Assembly: GCA_030762175.1 (NCBI GenBank)
Contig: CM060840.1
Location: 44,172,001-44,236,000, forward strand
Length of the DNA stretch: 64,000 nt
From: Metallyticus violacea
Lineage: Eukaryota > Arthropoda > Insecta > Mantodea > Metallyticidae
Reading direction: 5' to 3'
Shown here: positions 1-14,480 of the stretch, piece after piece
Layout: every line of letters starts with the position of its first letter
Position numbering within the stretch: position 1 is the stretch's first letter
Program-made: the position numbers and the translations under genes
The notes under the pieces: model-generated
The model's input: the letters and a program-made list of their open reading frames with translations, nothing else
Database searches by the model: none
What the model was told of the DNA's origin: nothing

Positions 1-440
1 AGGTAGCAATGAGACCGCACATTGACTGAAAGGCACTCGCTTGCAAATATCATTTTAGGTAGTTATATAAATATTAAAATAAAAATAATAACTTCCCAAC
101 CGGCGATTATTCCTTTTATTCAGGTGCGGCAGCTGCAGTAAGCATTAAGACAGGTACATGTCAAAACAAATATGGTAAAAGTAGCGATTATTGGCCCCTC
201 TCTCGAAAAAAAAGGGAAAAGGAAAATTAAAAGCATGAATATTTACAGTGAAAACAACTAATGTAAACAAATTAGTAATATGAATATATCGTTCTTGTGT
301 CAGAGATAGTTGGGGTAAATACCATAAATACCAATTCTTGTTGTTCTACTGACTGACTTAATATTATATAAACTCAAGCTGAGGAAAAATTAGCACTGAA
401 GAGCTCGGGGAGCTAAAAATAGAATGAAAAGGTGTTTTTG

Positions 441-504
<64 letters not shown>

Positions 505-631
505 AGAAGCAGGGGAAGGAATGCTAAAAACATGAACATAGATTGTTGCAGTCTTTCATGTATATATCAAAATGTGTCAGCGATAAAGGTGCAACAAGAA
601 CTATACCATCTTGATATTCGTTCTGTTGTAG
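1..631. other. 5' flank of transporter gene
   Basis: AT-rich sequence upstream of the first coding exon. Apart from the (ATA)n tract at 442-501 I recognise no gene or transposon. It should contain the 5' UTR or the end of a 5' UTR intron; no promoter can be called by eye. Confidence 0.5.
442..501. repeat. (ATA)n microsatellite
   Basis: About 20 uninterrupted ATA units. Read in frame they give a run of isoleucines in a spurious ORF at 424-804 that overlaps exon 1 in another frame. Confidence 0.95.
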
Positions 632-641
632 GTTTATCTCG

Positions 642-784
642 ATGGATCTGGATGAAGTCCTCAGCGAACTGGGACATTTTGGAAAGTTTCAAGCTTTTAA
701 CTATGTGCTGCTCAGTGTGGCCATTCTCTTTACTGGACTGTTCGAAGCCGGCTTTATTTTTACAGCTGGGGATCTTGAGTACAG
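642..784 (+). CDS. SLC22-like transporter, exon 1 (start codon, TM1)
   Basis: Encodes residues 1-47 plus two bases of codon 48. The start MDLDEVLSELGHFGKFQ matches the conserved SLC22 N-terminus (acidic start, then FGxxQ). TM1 spans about residues 20-40 (YVLLSVAILFTGLFEAGFIF). The exon ends TAC AG at a GTAAAT donor, phase 2. A pyrimidine-rich stretch and AG at 630-631, ten bases before the ATG, look like an acceptor, so a noncoding 5' exon probably lies upstream. Confidence 0.9.
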
Positions 785-3700
785 GTAAATGCTTATGGCT
801 ATAAATATTTTAAATTCAAATGCTAGTATGGTACCAAGCATATAATTTTAGTATTGCGTCATTCTTGTGAAGCACAAACAACAACATTGCTGCTGATGAT
901 GATATAGTGGACGAGGACGATGAAGATTGCAAGATTGCAATAGCAAAAAAGAGAACTCGATAAAAGATGTTCTTTTTCAAAGCACAATGAAGTTCTAATT
1001 TTCAGATCTACTGATTTTAGCTGAGCTCGGCTAATTACGGTTCTTATGTGAAACTCTTAAGGTGCGAAGCAGAAAGAAGAAAAGACTCATCACCAAAAGA
1101 TCACCATCTCCCGGCTTTTCGGTTCTCTCTAAATCTATACGTAAACCTACATGCGTTTATGCGAGCATACTGGCGTTAACATTCCACCTTTAAGTATGCA
1201 GCAATTTCAAACATATTATAAGTAAAAATTACATTGGAAAGACATTTCGCAGTTCAGTCATTTTCATTTTTTCTTTGTCTAATGTGTTGCTCATTTAAGA
1301 TTTTATAACAAATATTAAACTTTCTATTAAACATGGTTAAATATTTTATTAGAAGATTAATAAGAGATTTAATATAAATTATTTACTACTTAAAATTTAT
1401 AAACTAATTCTCAATAATTTCCCAGCTTGAATATTTTAGGGGAATTGAGAAACACGAAAAGAACTGTTAGTGAAGTATTTCCATGCACAATACATAGGAA
1501 AATCGACGGTCAGATAACACGGACATATTGGCAGATTGTAATATAGACAGCCATATTCTTTTAGAGCCATTTGGTGGCACATCAGTATCTGAGAAAACAA
1601 AGGAAATCTATGAGCTGTTCATTTGTAGCATTTAGTGAAAATTGTTGCATTGTAAAACCATCCATCTTCTAAATGATAGATTTCAGGTATTGTATACTTG
1701 TACATGTATCTAGTGCCAATAAAATAACTAACTTTTAATTTTAGAAAAAAAGTTCCTAGCTATTTTTGCCTTATTCACAAACTCAAAATTCCATTTTAAT
1801 TGGTTATTTTAGAAGCAATGGATTTTGTTGAGCTTTGTGTTGATTGGATTTTTGAAACTATTTTCCGTATGAAATAATTTCGACATTGTTCGGTATTGTA
1901 TCATTTATACATAATTTAAAAAGTAAGTTATACAGATAAATTGTGTAACATATAATATTTATTAATTTAATATGGGTGATTCAAAATAATGGACACACTT
2001 TTAATCTTAGCATGCTGCAAAACTGGCTTGTTCCTCAAATAAATGAAGATTCGAGAAATTAATTTTCCAGCAGGACGGAGATCCACCTCATTGGCATCGA
2101 GATGTTCGACGTTTCCTGAATGAATGTGTATCTCAACGATGGATAGGCCGCATGGGGAAGGAAGACTTTGCACTTCTGTTCTGACTGCCGAGGTCTCCTG
2201 ATTTCACATCCTGCGATTTCTACTTGTGTGAGTTCTGAAAGATGCAGTTTACGTACCACCTCTTCCCACGAATTTGAATGACCTAAGAAACCGTATCACA
2301 GCTGCGGAGAACTCAGTGACGCAATTCATCAAGTGTGGGATGAATTCAGCTACCGTCTAAATATTATTCGTGCAGCCGGAGGGGGGTATATTGAACATTT
2401 GTAAACCTCCATGTATGTGTAATTAAATTTAATTCACAGAATTAAAATACAACACATAGTTCAGGAAATATAGCCAACTGAAAGTGTGTTCATCGTTTGA
2501 ATCACCTTGAAATTACAGTTATTTCAAACTTCTGCTATTTTAATATACAGTGTTTAGCTTTCGTAGTGATAGATAATGGCGTTTTTCAACCGTACAGTAG
2601 TAGTTGATGAAGAAATCATTAAGTATATACAGTAAAGCCATATAAGTACTGCCCACTTTCGCGTTTTTTTCTTATATGGGCCACAAAGACTATCCATAAA
2701 GCAACCGAAAATAAAATGTAGGAAATAATTTATGATAGAATTATTAAATATGCAATTATGTATCTACAGAAATATGCGGGAGGCTGGTTTGTTATGAAAG
2801 AAACTGGATTTCATAGGAGATTTGCAAAAAGTGATTACGATCATCTAGTGTTTCCTCGTGAGAAACTTTGAGTGTTTTTTTCCCCCCCACTTCGTATCAC
2901 AAACGTTTGCCATTTTCCGAAATATATTAACCATTGTTGTTAATTAGTTGTATTTACGGATGCTTTTTAACATCTCAGGTAATCAGCATCCCATTCAATT
3001 CAGGGTGTGAAAGACTGATGAATTTTGCTTAGAGGCCTCTTCTTTTACATGCCGTAAATCTACGATATGGAAGCCATACTTAAGATTTTTACGCCTGAAA
3101 AAATCCATCTATCCATGCGGGTTGAACTCGGATATTGGGTTTAGGAGGCAAGTATGGTTACCACTACACTACCAGAACCGACATATATTAACTAAATTAT
3201 GGATAATTTGACTAGAACGTTTTTTTTTAAATTGTGTTCAAACTTAACTAGCCGAGTCTGGAAGTATGAATCATAGACAAACATTTATTATGCTATAGAA
3301 AACATAGCTTTGCATTCAATTAATCTTCCAGTACAGCGGTCGTCTACTAACTGGACTGTCGACCGTGCAAGTGGTCGATACTTATATGGCTCATTTTATA
3401 CTTGGTTCTCATAACACCAATTCTATTCTAAAAGAAATGCATTCACAGATGTTACATCCCCGAATGTGACGAGCTAGAAACAGGCTTCCAACCTCAGTGG
3501 CTGAGCAATGCCGTGCCCTTTCAGCATGGTCTACCCAGCAAATGTTACCGTTTTGAATCCAGGGGCCCTAATAATACTTACAACAACTCCGAATTTTGTT
3601 CATGGGAACAGTTTGACAAGACGCAGATAGTCAAGTGTTATCAATGGATATACGATGGACCGGAGTCTACGATACTCCGAGAAGTAAGTACAACATTTGC

Positions 3701-6700
3701 ATATAGAAATTCACATAGAAATTTACCATATAAATGTTGTAATAATTGCTTCTTATATATTAAATTATAAAAATTAAATATTGTATCTTCATATATTATT
3801 TCACCTTTTTACACTTAAGAGGCAACACCTAAATTTTTAACGTTTTTTGTTTTAAGCATTATTATGTGTGCATTATTATGATTCCATTCATTTTTTGAAC
3901 ATTAAACACTTTCCCATACATTTTGCAGCCATATTATGTATTCTGATATATTTTTGAGTCTATAATTTCCTTTTTTGTAAAATGCTGAAATGAATGCAAT
4001 TTAATCATTTTACACCTGGGCATTATTGTTCTTGTGTTGTTGTTACATCAGTTTTACTCTATTGTTGAGGTATTTCAGTCAGTTTATTACATAATTTTAT
4101 GAGGTAAAGATGCCATTAAGTCCAGAGGAGGCTGCTGTTGGAAGATGGACGGAGCATGCTTTACGTTGCCCAGATGTTGCGAGTCAATGTCTCTACCACT
4201 AAGGTGCAGGGAACTTTGTACAGACGACCAGGATCAGGTCGCAGAAGTGAGACATCTGCCTGAGATGATCAATTTCTGCTGCTGCAAGCTTTGCGCAATC
4301 GTCACACAAAAGCTGTAGAAGCTCAAAATCGCTTACAAAGGGCATCAGGAGTTAATGTCAGCGTGAGAACTGTGAGGAGGAGATTTGAAGAAGAAACCAG
4401 AGGTCCCTTGCTTACTCAGCAACATTGACAAGCACTCCTTACCTTTGCTGGTCAACATTTGGAATGGACGGAGGAGCAATGTAAAGCTGTCCTATTCACG
4501 GATGAGTCGAGCGAGATTCAGAAGATTTCCTGATGGCAGGGAAAGAGTATGGGAGAGGACTGCGCCTTCTTGTCGGTTATGGCTTTCAGGGGAGGTTCTG
4601 TCATGGTGTGGGCTGGTATCAGTGTGAAAGCCAAGACACAGTTGGTTTTTGTGGAGAACGGGGCTCTGAATGCAAACCGATACATTGACGAAACTCTTCA
4701 GGAACATGTTATCCTCTATGCTCCATATGTAGACAATGATTCCCGATTCTTGGATGATAATTCCCGTCCACATATGACCCACATTGTGACACAGTACTTG
4801 CGTGAGGTGGAGATTCAGACGTTAGTTTAGCCAGCACGAAGCTCTGAGCTCGATGGGAGAAAATGTTCGTCAACGTATTCCTGAGAGTCTCAATGATCTT
4901 AGAGAGGCTTTGCTTGAGCAATGGGAGGCCATATCACAAGAAACCTAAGGACTCTGATCCGCAGCATGCCCGTAAGGTTGCAAGCTGTGATACAAGCCAG
5001 AAATGCACGATTCTAATAGTGCCAGAGTGTTGAAAGTTGTGTCGTTGCGTTACTAATGCAGTTGCGTTACCTTATGTTACTTTACAATTAAAAAGGAGAT
5101 CATTATGAAATGTGATTAAACTTGCATTCATGTTTATGCTCACACAATGAATGAAAATATATCTGAATACGTAATAGAAGTTGCAAAACGTTTGGAAAAG
5201 TATTTAATGTTCAAAATTGAATGGAATTAATAATTCACATATAATGATCCATAAAATTAAAAATATTAAAAAATCTTTTAGTTGTTTCGGTTTTTTCCCC
5301 TCTTAGTGTATAATGGTTAATTGAGTAAATAAAAAAATTAATTTAAGTGTTCTATAACACATTTTAGAGGAAGAATGTAAGAAATTTAGGGGTTTACTGT
5401 TTAATTTTAATACCTTAGCATTGCCTTTATGTTTTATAATTTCATATAAATGCTTCGGCATTTACAATTTGTGTATGTGTTAATTTTATTTGCTTCCATT
5501 GTTCTAGTAGTCATCTCTTCAAATGCTCATTTATCTATCAAGTTCACTTCATAAGTTCTCAATTTGTTTGAGATCTAATACTGGGGTGGAATTACTATAT
5601 TTCTGATAACTATACAGAGGCCATCGGGGATACTGGCAATATTTTGACTTTTGCGTAATTCTAAATTTTGTACATATTTGTTTAAATACTCCTTTTTCTC
5701 TATTTTTTTCTATTAACCATTTTCTCTAGCAATTCTTCAGACATTAAAATTGTTTCGAAATTGCCTTAGGACGGCAGACTTGCAGACTTTCTTTGACTAC
5801 TTCTCAACCGTTTTGAACGCATTTAATTTTGAATTATAATCAAACATTGGTGCTTGATATTTTGAGGCGAAGATTCTTTTTTATCCTTCTTATGAAGTTA
5901 ATCATTTAACTGAGTTTTACAGTAGTGGCCGAAAATTCTAAAGCAGTTTTTAAGTACGTACGTTAAAGTCAAGATGATAATTCGATATCTTCCCTTTGAT
6001 GATTGATCATGAATTACTTAATATAGCGCCCAAAGAGTATAACCAAACAAACTCCGCGCGAACAACAGCGAATGACTGCTGCGTCTTATGACTCCGACTT
6101 GCGACTTCATGGACACCTTGCAGTAATGCAGAGGGACCTGTGATCAACACGCCGCACCCCGTAGGCCGCTGCCACGCGGCATTATAGTTCTGGGGTACCT
6201 ATCTCCCCATCAGGTAGTCACCTAATTATCTCACGAATGTGGATGCATCCTGCTTCAGACTTCCATAGCTTAGAATATGTCTAAGCAAGTATTGGGGATC
6301 AAACAGAGACAGCAGTCAGCAACGTTAATCACTAGACCTAAGAGGCTGCCCAAAAATATGTAAACGGAAATATGACAACATTCGTCGATAAGGGCTGCTA
6401 TGTATCTTTGCATGGTTACACATGTTAAATGTTAGGTAATTTTCTTGTTCTGCATAAACAAAAATACTTTGAAACGTTGTGTTTCCAGGCAATATTCTTG
6501 CTCAAAGGTAGCTGATTTTTTAGTATATTTTTTGTATTAACGTTCTAAATGAAACTGTTACTAGTTTGCCTTTATCATACTTTCCCCTTAATAAAAGGCT
6601 CTATAAGGGTTTATATAATGATATTTATTCATAATTTCGTAAAAGTCAACTAAAAGGAGTGCGTTTTTTTCTTATTTTGGGTACTGTAAAGTAAAAAGCT

Positions 6701-9700
6701 CACATTTTCAACATCGATTTTCTGTTTACCTAACCTTTACATTTGAAAATGGCATGGCGCTTGAAAGCAGAACTTATATAAGCTTGTTGAACAGGTATAC
6801 TTGAGGAAACTAAATCTACAAAAGGTTCGTTGAAATATTAAGTATAATAACTATAGAAAACACACGTAAACTGAAAGTTATATTATAATTTGTATGCAGA
6901 GCTAGAAGAAATGTGTCATTTTGCTGTATCAGCTATTACGCAATCCAGGTAACATTAAACTTTGTTGCATTATAGGTAATTTGATATCGTGTTCTATTTA
7001 CTTTTTTAATATTTTACGGATCATTAATATTTTTATTTCCTTGCCAATACAATTCTACGAAAGAAGCAGAGTTTACATTAATCAATATGAATGAATCACA
7101 TTGAGAATCCATATACAGGTAAAGTAATGCAAGTATGTCTTTCTCTTATTATAGTGGAATATCACCTGCGATGAGAACAAATGGAAACTTACCATGGTCG
7201 GTACCGTAAACAACATTGGGCAGTTTGTTGGTTTACCAATTGCAGGATTCATTTCCGATGCGTGAGTATTCCTAATTAAAATGATTTATAGAATAGAAAA
7301 TATTAAAACATTAACGGTTACGTAATCATTTCATTAAAGACTAAGACACGGGATGCAGATCACACTATTGTAACTCTAATAAACAAAATAATTAACGTAA
7401 TTTTTCCGACTATGACTCACATTTTCAACGCCTCGCAGTGTGTGTTTCTAGAACTTATGGGCGTAAATTGCTAGTTACTAGTGTGGTGATTTTGTTTTAT
7501 CAGCGTTCTGTTTCACGAAACATTTGGTCTTGAAATATTATTTATTATTAACTAGTGGAATTCTACCCGTGAATCTCCAATGGTGAATTTATGCACTGTT
7601 ATACATACGAGTATTTTAGGTTAGCTATTGATATTATCAATAAGCTCGACGTATTTTAATTATAAAGCTCATTAAGGATTATTTATGCAATATGTAGTTT
7701 CAAATTCACCAATCATTTTCATAGTTCTTGAATTGTCTATTTTCACCGAAAAAACACCATAGGAACTGAGCCACTTACATTATTATTGGTAGATAATAAT
7801 ATAAATATACAATAAAAGCAATTGCCATTGAACTTTATTGAAGTTTGGCAAAAATGTGTCCTTCAAATATGCGTAATCTTTCTCCGATGTATTCAATCAT
7901 AACGCTTTCATAGTTTGCGTTTTTATTTTCCACATTCCGCCTTTGTCTTTCTTCGTAATTTTGTCGGAGAATTGCCCTATTATATTTCTTTATGTTAATT
8001 AATTAAATTCAGCACTGTTACTTTGTTCTAAATGCTATAATAATTTTCGATGTGATAAACATAATGCAATTTCTTGACTTACATTTACGATTTTAAATAT
8101 ATAAAAACATGCCGCGTGAACAAAATCGCATCAACAAAATCCACGAAGTAATAAATATATTGGAAACAGCCTTCTCGACGCTCGGATACAGTCGCTACAC
8201 TAGCAGTTTTGACAAGTGACTAATGACAAATTTTTACATTCTACCATTGTGGAATAAATGTTCGTTAACCAGGTTTTATAAGAACTGGAGGAATTGCAGC
8301 TAGTAACTAGCAACTAGAACTAGTAGTCTAGTTGTCTCATGAAACAGGGCCCAGGTCATAAGCACTGCTTAACTTATGTGAAGATATACGTGGTGTCGAA
8401 GACTGATACTACATGACGAAAGCCTTTACTTCTTACTAAACTTAAGGCATTAAATATGTCTGAAGGTGTCAACTGCTATCTTCGTGAACGGCAGCAGTGT
8501 GTTGTTTCTGGAACTCTCTCATTCTGTGGCAGCTAATGGAGGCAGTAGTTCCCCGGGGCCATACTGTTTTCACCGTACATCAATAATATATCTCGTGCTA
8601 TTAGCCACAGTAAACACCACCTCTACGCCGACGACTTACAATTTTTACATACACTCGTGACACAATAACGAACATCAACTAGGATCCCTATGCAGTTTAT
8701 TCATGGATGCATGCTCTGGGTCTTGACCTTAATCTCTTAAAATCGCAGACAATTGTAGTGGGACACCAGTGATTATTGCAGTACCATAGACATAGATAAT
8801 ATTCCTCCCATTAATATGAATCTAACTGTAATTCCCTTCCCCAATTCTGCGAAAAACCATGGAGTTATTATAGACAGTAATCTCTGTTGAGAAAACCATG
8901 CTGCAGAAACCTGGAAGAAAGTAAGTTCTCAAATCTACACCTTAAAATATTAAACGTGCCCCATTCCAGAACCTTAAAAAGCATCTTGATGCAACCTCTG
9001 ATGATCTCTCACTTCGGCTACAGCGATATTTTGCTAACAGACAAACTCTAACCTAAAGCAAAAACTACAGCCTACTCATAATATGTACATACGTTACATT
9101 TGCGATGTGTTTTTGTTCGATCATATAACACCCTCCCTCAATGCTATCTTCGTTCCGCTTCAAAGACCGAAGAAATTTTCATGTCTCACTCTACTTTTCA
9201 AAAATTTACCATACATATTCTCTATCTTATGTATCTTCTATTTATCAAAATCTGTCTTTCTCTCATAGCCTTAATACCCGCTCTGAAATCTAACTCATAT
9301 TATTATTACCATTGCACCGAACCTTATTCACCGTAACCACTGTCTGCCTCTGGATGCATTTCCACGAATGTCAGAAACTGCCATTCTTATGGAGCATGTC
9401 ATAAGAAATTGTTTAATGTTATTACAAATAATCGATTGCCCTAGATGTAGATTCCTTATATTACAATAATACATAGATTTATTTTTTTATCCTGCATTCT
9501 ATTGTTGTTATTACTACCATAAATGTTCCTATTTCCTTCATAGTATTGTTAGAGATGTTCATTTTTATGTTTTACTGGTATATTTATTTCCACTTTCATG
9601 ATATAGTACATAGGTGTATATGTGTATGAAATGCCATTGTTAATGCCATTGTATTGTTGTTATATTACTTCTTCTTTCGTTAATATTTTTCAAAGTTAAT

Positions 9701-12700
9701 TTTCATTATCTATGTTAATGTATAATCACATATTTAATTATCTATTTCATGTTTTATAGTGTATTTTATGTGTTACAGTTTATGTTATAATTATGATATT
9801 GTCACTGAAACTTGGTGTAATTACAATTAAATTGATAGAACGAAAGAGAAGACCTAATGGCCTTAGCTCTGTCAGAATAGAAAAATAAATAAATAAACTT
9901 AGCGAAAAGAAAGTAACACATAACGCTTTGATGACACATTGAGCGATGTTATAATTAAAGTATAACACCGCCGTGATCTTGTAGTAGCAGTGGTGTTTCT
10001 TACGCGGCGAATCCGGGCTCGATTTCCAGTTGGGTCAGTTTCCTGATTGAAGTTTTACAGGAGTTTTTCCTTAGGTCTTCAGGTGTAGAGAAACTTAGGC
10101 CACAAAGTTCCCTGAATTCATTCGGCCGAATTTTCATCGATTATTACCCAGGGAGCTATTCTTTGTAAATCACAGCCGCGATTTCCAGGAATCCCAACCT
10201 CAGAAGTCGGCTACATTCTCTCCAGGATCGGGGAACATCCCACAAATCCGAATGAACAGTGGTGGCATTAAATAAATATATTAAATTATTGATTAATCTG
10301 TCTCAGGTAAAGTCACGCAAATTATTGATCTTCAATACATTTTTTTTTCTTTTTCAAATTAAAGTAAATGGTAGGTATATTTTGTGTAAAACAAAATTTT
10401 AGAATATTTTGATTCAAAGTATTTTCTGTGTTATTTACTGAAAATAGTTTAATAACTTCTGTGTTTTGTTCCAGTATCGGCCGCAAAACAACGCTTGTGG
10501 TATCGATGGTTTTGTCCTGCTTGCTTGGATTGGCAAGATCTTGGGCTTGGAATTATGAAGTGTTCCTTTTCTTAGAGTTCCTTGAACCAGCTTTGGGCAC
10601 TGGTGTATATACTTCAGCATTCATTTTAGGTAATTACTTTTTACTTTACATGCATGAGTCAATTTGAAACTCCATTGGCATAATCTAAAAATATTTTTTA
10701 AAAATAAAAGCACTATTGTAGTTACAGTAATCCGGTTATATCTCTTTTAATGTGAAAAGATTTTGGCTTTCTGCATTTGGGCCATTAAAAGAAAAAATGT
10801 CGCTGGTGCTACTGTAGTAATTACTGCTACTGAAAATGGAAACATTATATTTTTTATGGTATTTAATATCCTCTATAAGATTTTTCGCCGGATGCCTTGC
10901 ATGACCTGTAACGACATTTCTTACTGACGTATAGGTTATAATTTTAATTTTAGATTATTTTTAAGAGGCTGCTGGACAAAATTTCACTCGCGAATTTACG
11001 TCCATGTAATACCTTAGCTTCACACTAGATGGCACATGAAACGATTGACTGGCCACCTACCCCTCTGAGAGGTGTTGGTGTTCAGTGTGACTAAATGCGA
11101 ATGATTTATATGATCTCTCAAGATCCGAAAGGAGTAACCGCTGAGTGGAAATGGCTAAGGAGAAGAATGTATTTAAACGAATGCTAATTTGATATTTCTA
11201 AAGATAGTAAATATTTCTGCCTAGCATAATGCAAAGTAGACTATTAAACCTTCCATTTATTCCAGTTAATGGAAGAAATAAACGTATATGCTAGTTTCTG
11301 AGATAGCTGACATCGATCGCGGTACTTTCCCAATTGACACTACAAGAAGAGTTCCAAAAATCTCTGGCATGATTAACTTTTTGAGGTGAGAGAAATAGAT
11401 TGTGTCATTTTTAATATGGTCCCTGTTCACTTCAACACAATTGTTATTTACATCTATGAATAAACACATCAATACCTTTCAAAAAGCATTCAGAAATATA
11501 TTAGAGCATTTTTCATTTTATCATCATTATTAAATGTTGATCTCTCTTCATTCCAGAGATGATGTAACAGAAGCTGTCAGATCTGCGTGTAGGTTTTTCT
11601 AGAGGCCACCAATTCTTCATTATAGACTTCGTAATACAGCTGTATCACTGGAGTATAGTCATGAAACACGGAATATAATGCCTCAGCATTCCACATCTCT
11701 TCTGCTTTATGGAATGTGTCGTGAGGCTTTCCGCGAACGATTCAGAGGCACTTGTAACTGTGCTGAGATTCCCAGCTGCCTGTTATTCAGTAGTTCTCCT
11801 CAGCAACATAGAAAATTTCTTGGTCTTCACTTTCAAAGGCTGATCATCACGAGAATGGTCTTCTTCCTCGGAGAAATTGTTCAGCTCATTCCTTCGCTGC
11901 CGGATATACCACAAAGTTCCCCATAAATATAATCCAATAATTGTTTGATGCCATTACAGAAAATCCATCTTTGGTGAAGAACTTGATCACGGCAATTTGT
12001 TTAATGTCATGAGTTGGTCAAACCTTCAGCTAAATGACATGTATAGACAGCTGAAACTGGTACGATAATCTCTCCATAGATGGTGTTGTTTTTTCCCGTA
12101 GCAGTTAACGATCCTATGAAACGCTATTCACAATATAAATAGAATATTCACATTCACATGTTATAGAGAAATATTGCAATTTAGTATTTCCTGGAATTCG
12201 CCACTATCAAAGAGAAAAAACTTTACTAGTTAAGAGTATTTAAATTTGATTCAATGTATACTTAATACGAGAAACAATTTATTCTAGAAAGTCAGATATA
12301 TGTGTAAATGATAAGGTATAAACAACAGAATTAGGTTATATCGTGAAACTTATATTAGAGTTGATTTTAGGTATGGAGTTGGTGGGACCTCGTGCACGCG
12401 TATTGGCAGCAACTTTCATCAGTTCTTCTTATGCCCTTGGTGAAGCACTCATGGGAGCAATTGCTTGGTGGCTGCAGGATTGGAGACTCATACTTAGAAC
12501 GGCTTATCTTCCTGCTTTCCTGTGTATTTCGTACTATTGGTGAGTGCCATGCCTTTCTTTACCTTTTACAGCTAACGTGTTATCAGAAAACGAATATACC
12601 ACAGCCATCTTCCTGCCTTGCGCACAGGTGGCAAAGCCGATTAAGTCCCTAGTCTTCCCTTTCAAGGTCATATTTCAAGCCTAAGTCGGCTCTGTGTTTT

Positions 12701-14435
12701 GCTTACAGAGAACTAATACTCTTAAACTTAATTTGTGGAAATTAAGTTTAAAATGACAAACCAGAAGTTAACATTAGACAGAGAAGGTTTGCATATGACA
12801 CTTATGTGAAAATAGAATCTTGTAAAGCAGTCTATAGGCAGTTTGCAGACCCCCCCCCCCCAATCCTGATGTTCCGGCTTCACTTAGATATGCCGTTAGA
12901 GAACGTTTTCCTACATTTAAGTAAACGGCGTTCTCCAAAGAAATCTCTGTTATATATCACAGGATAGAGGCATTTTAAAAGGCTCAGATCATAAATTGCT
13001 AAATACGAAACTCAATTCTACACCAAGAATAACAACCACTTGATTATGTAAGTCATGTAAATTTCTATAATTGCCTTTTGCAGAACACTGTTGATTCAAA
13101 GTTAATAACTTTTACTAAGAGACTATTATTGTGTTTGTTACAAAACTAAAGACAGTGGAGAACAGAAAATCCGCAATAAATCCTTGCATGGTGAAAAAAT
13201 TGGCGTGCCGTAACTGGAAAATTAGAAGCAAATACCCAGGATTTTGAACAATTGAAAGACGACACTGATATTTTCAACAAGGTTTTGCCACAACCTATGG
13301 ACTCTGATTATTTGGAAACAGAAATGTACTTGATGGCAGAATAACTTCTAGAGGGAGTTTATTTGTGGGCAGCTTTGAAAAATAGACTATGGGAATAACT
13401 CTCACACTATAGATGAACTGAAAAAATACAAAAACAGAACATTGGAGAATATTGGAATCAGAACTTTTGCTGATGTAAATGCTAACCAAGAGATGTCAGA
13501 AATGCCTAAATCCAAACTACACCACGTTTAACATATGCAATAATAATACAGGCTAGTACTCATTAGAGCATAAAAAGAGTATTATGTTGCAGTAGCATTT
13601 AATATACGGAGAGATTGCGATTAGGCACGAAACGCGGGTGCTCTGAACCGTTTTAATACGTTTATATTTAAATTGTAAACATTTAGTCAGCAAAAAGTGA
13701 GAAAAATCAAAACAGTTAAGAAAAGCAGTAAATGTGTTGGGCCTATGATTTCAAAAAATATAACAGTATCCCCAGTAAGAAAGTATATTTTCCTCTATTC
13801 TATCATCTTAAGATATTTTAGGTTAAATCTATTAATGACAGCCTTGATATCAGCAGTGAGCAAAGTTTACAACAAGTGCAAATATAAAAAGATTATAACT
13901 GTGTATAGGAGTTCCATATAATGCACCTCGTTGTTAAATAAGTACAATGGATTTCAAATTATGAAGAAAACATTATTTGTATGAATTCTGCAACTCAAGG
14001 AATATTTTATAATAAGTAGGTTTTATCATTTCTATTCATCGCTCACTTTGTAGCGGACAGAAAAGAGCAAAGTTAAATGGCTACAGAAACTTTCAAGTGT
14101 AAAAACTCTTTGTGTTGTTCAGTTCACTATAGCAAGTAATAGCTGTATCATTGTGAATATGATTATGTACTTTTAATTAGAAAAGAATGAAAAAACTGAG
14201 TCAACTCTTTTCCCTCCAAAATATATTTAAAATCTCTAACAAAAGAGATGCTTAGCCAATCTATACTATCCATGTAGCTTTCATTTCATTACTTTCTATC
14301 TTTACTTCGTTATTGACCATCTGCTCAGAATCAGTACGTGCCGGTATAAAGAAACCTGCTCTGTACTTCCTTTTCTTATATTTTCTATTCATTTCCCCCT
14401 ATTTTATGCCTTTTACTAACAATTACTAACAACTC

Positions 14436-14480
<45 letters not shown>

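Larger units (their letters stand above)
785..3448 (+). other. Transporter intron 1
   Basis: GT...AG intron of 2.66 kb, phase 2. It holds the DDE_3 element at 1975-2506 and a SINE at 2945-3182. The rest (785-1974 and 2507-2944) is AT-rich and shows nothing I recognise. Confidence 0.85.
3684..7154 (+). other. Transporter intron 2
   Basis: Phase-0 intron of 3.47 kb. It contains the Tc1-like element at 3810-5310 and a second-family SINE at 6055-6350. The remainder (5311-6054, 6351-7154) is AT-rich with nothing recognisable. Confidence 0.85.
7262..10474 (+). other. Transporter intron 3
   Basis: Phase-2 intron of 3.21 kb. It is occupied by a Jockey-like LINE fragment (about 8470-9898) and a SINE-like repeat (about 10000-10270). 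The part 7262-8469 holds no clear feature. Confidence 0.85.

Noticed and set aside
424..804. 126-codon ORF with a run of isoleucines overlapping exon 1
   Set aside because: It is a microsatellite translated in frame and continues out of frame with the real exon, whose ATG is at 642.
7470..8347. Inverted 14-mers CTGTTTCACGAAAC / GTCTCATGAAACAG and a repeated GCTAGTTACTAG
   Set aside because: The order of the two motifs is not consistent with a single pair of terminal inverted repeats, so I could not define an element.
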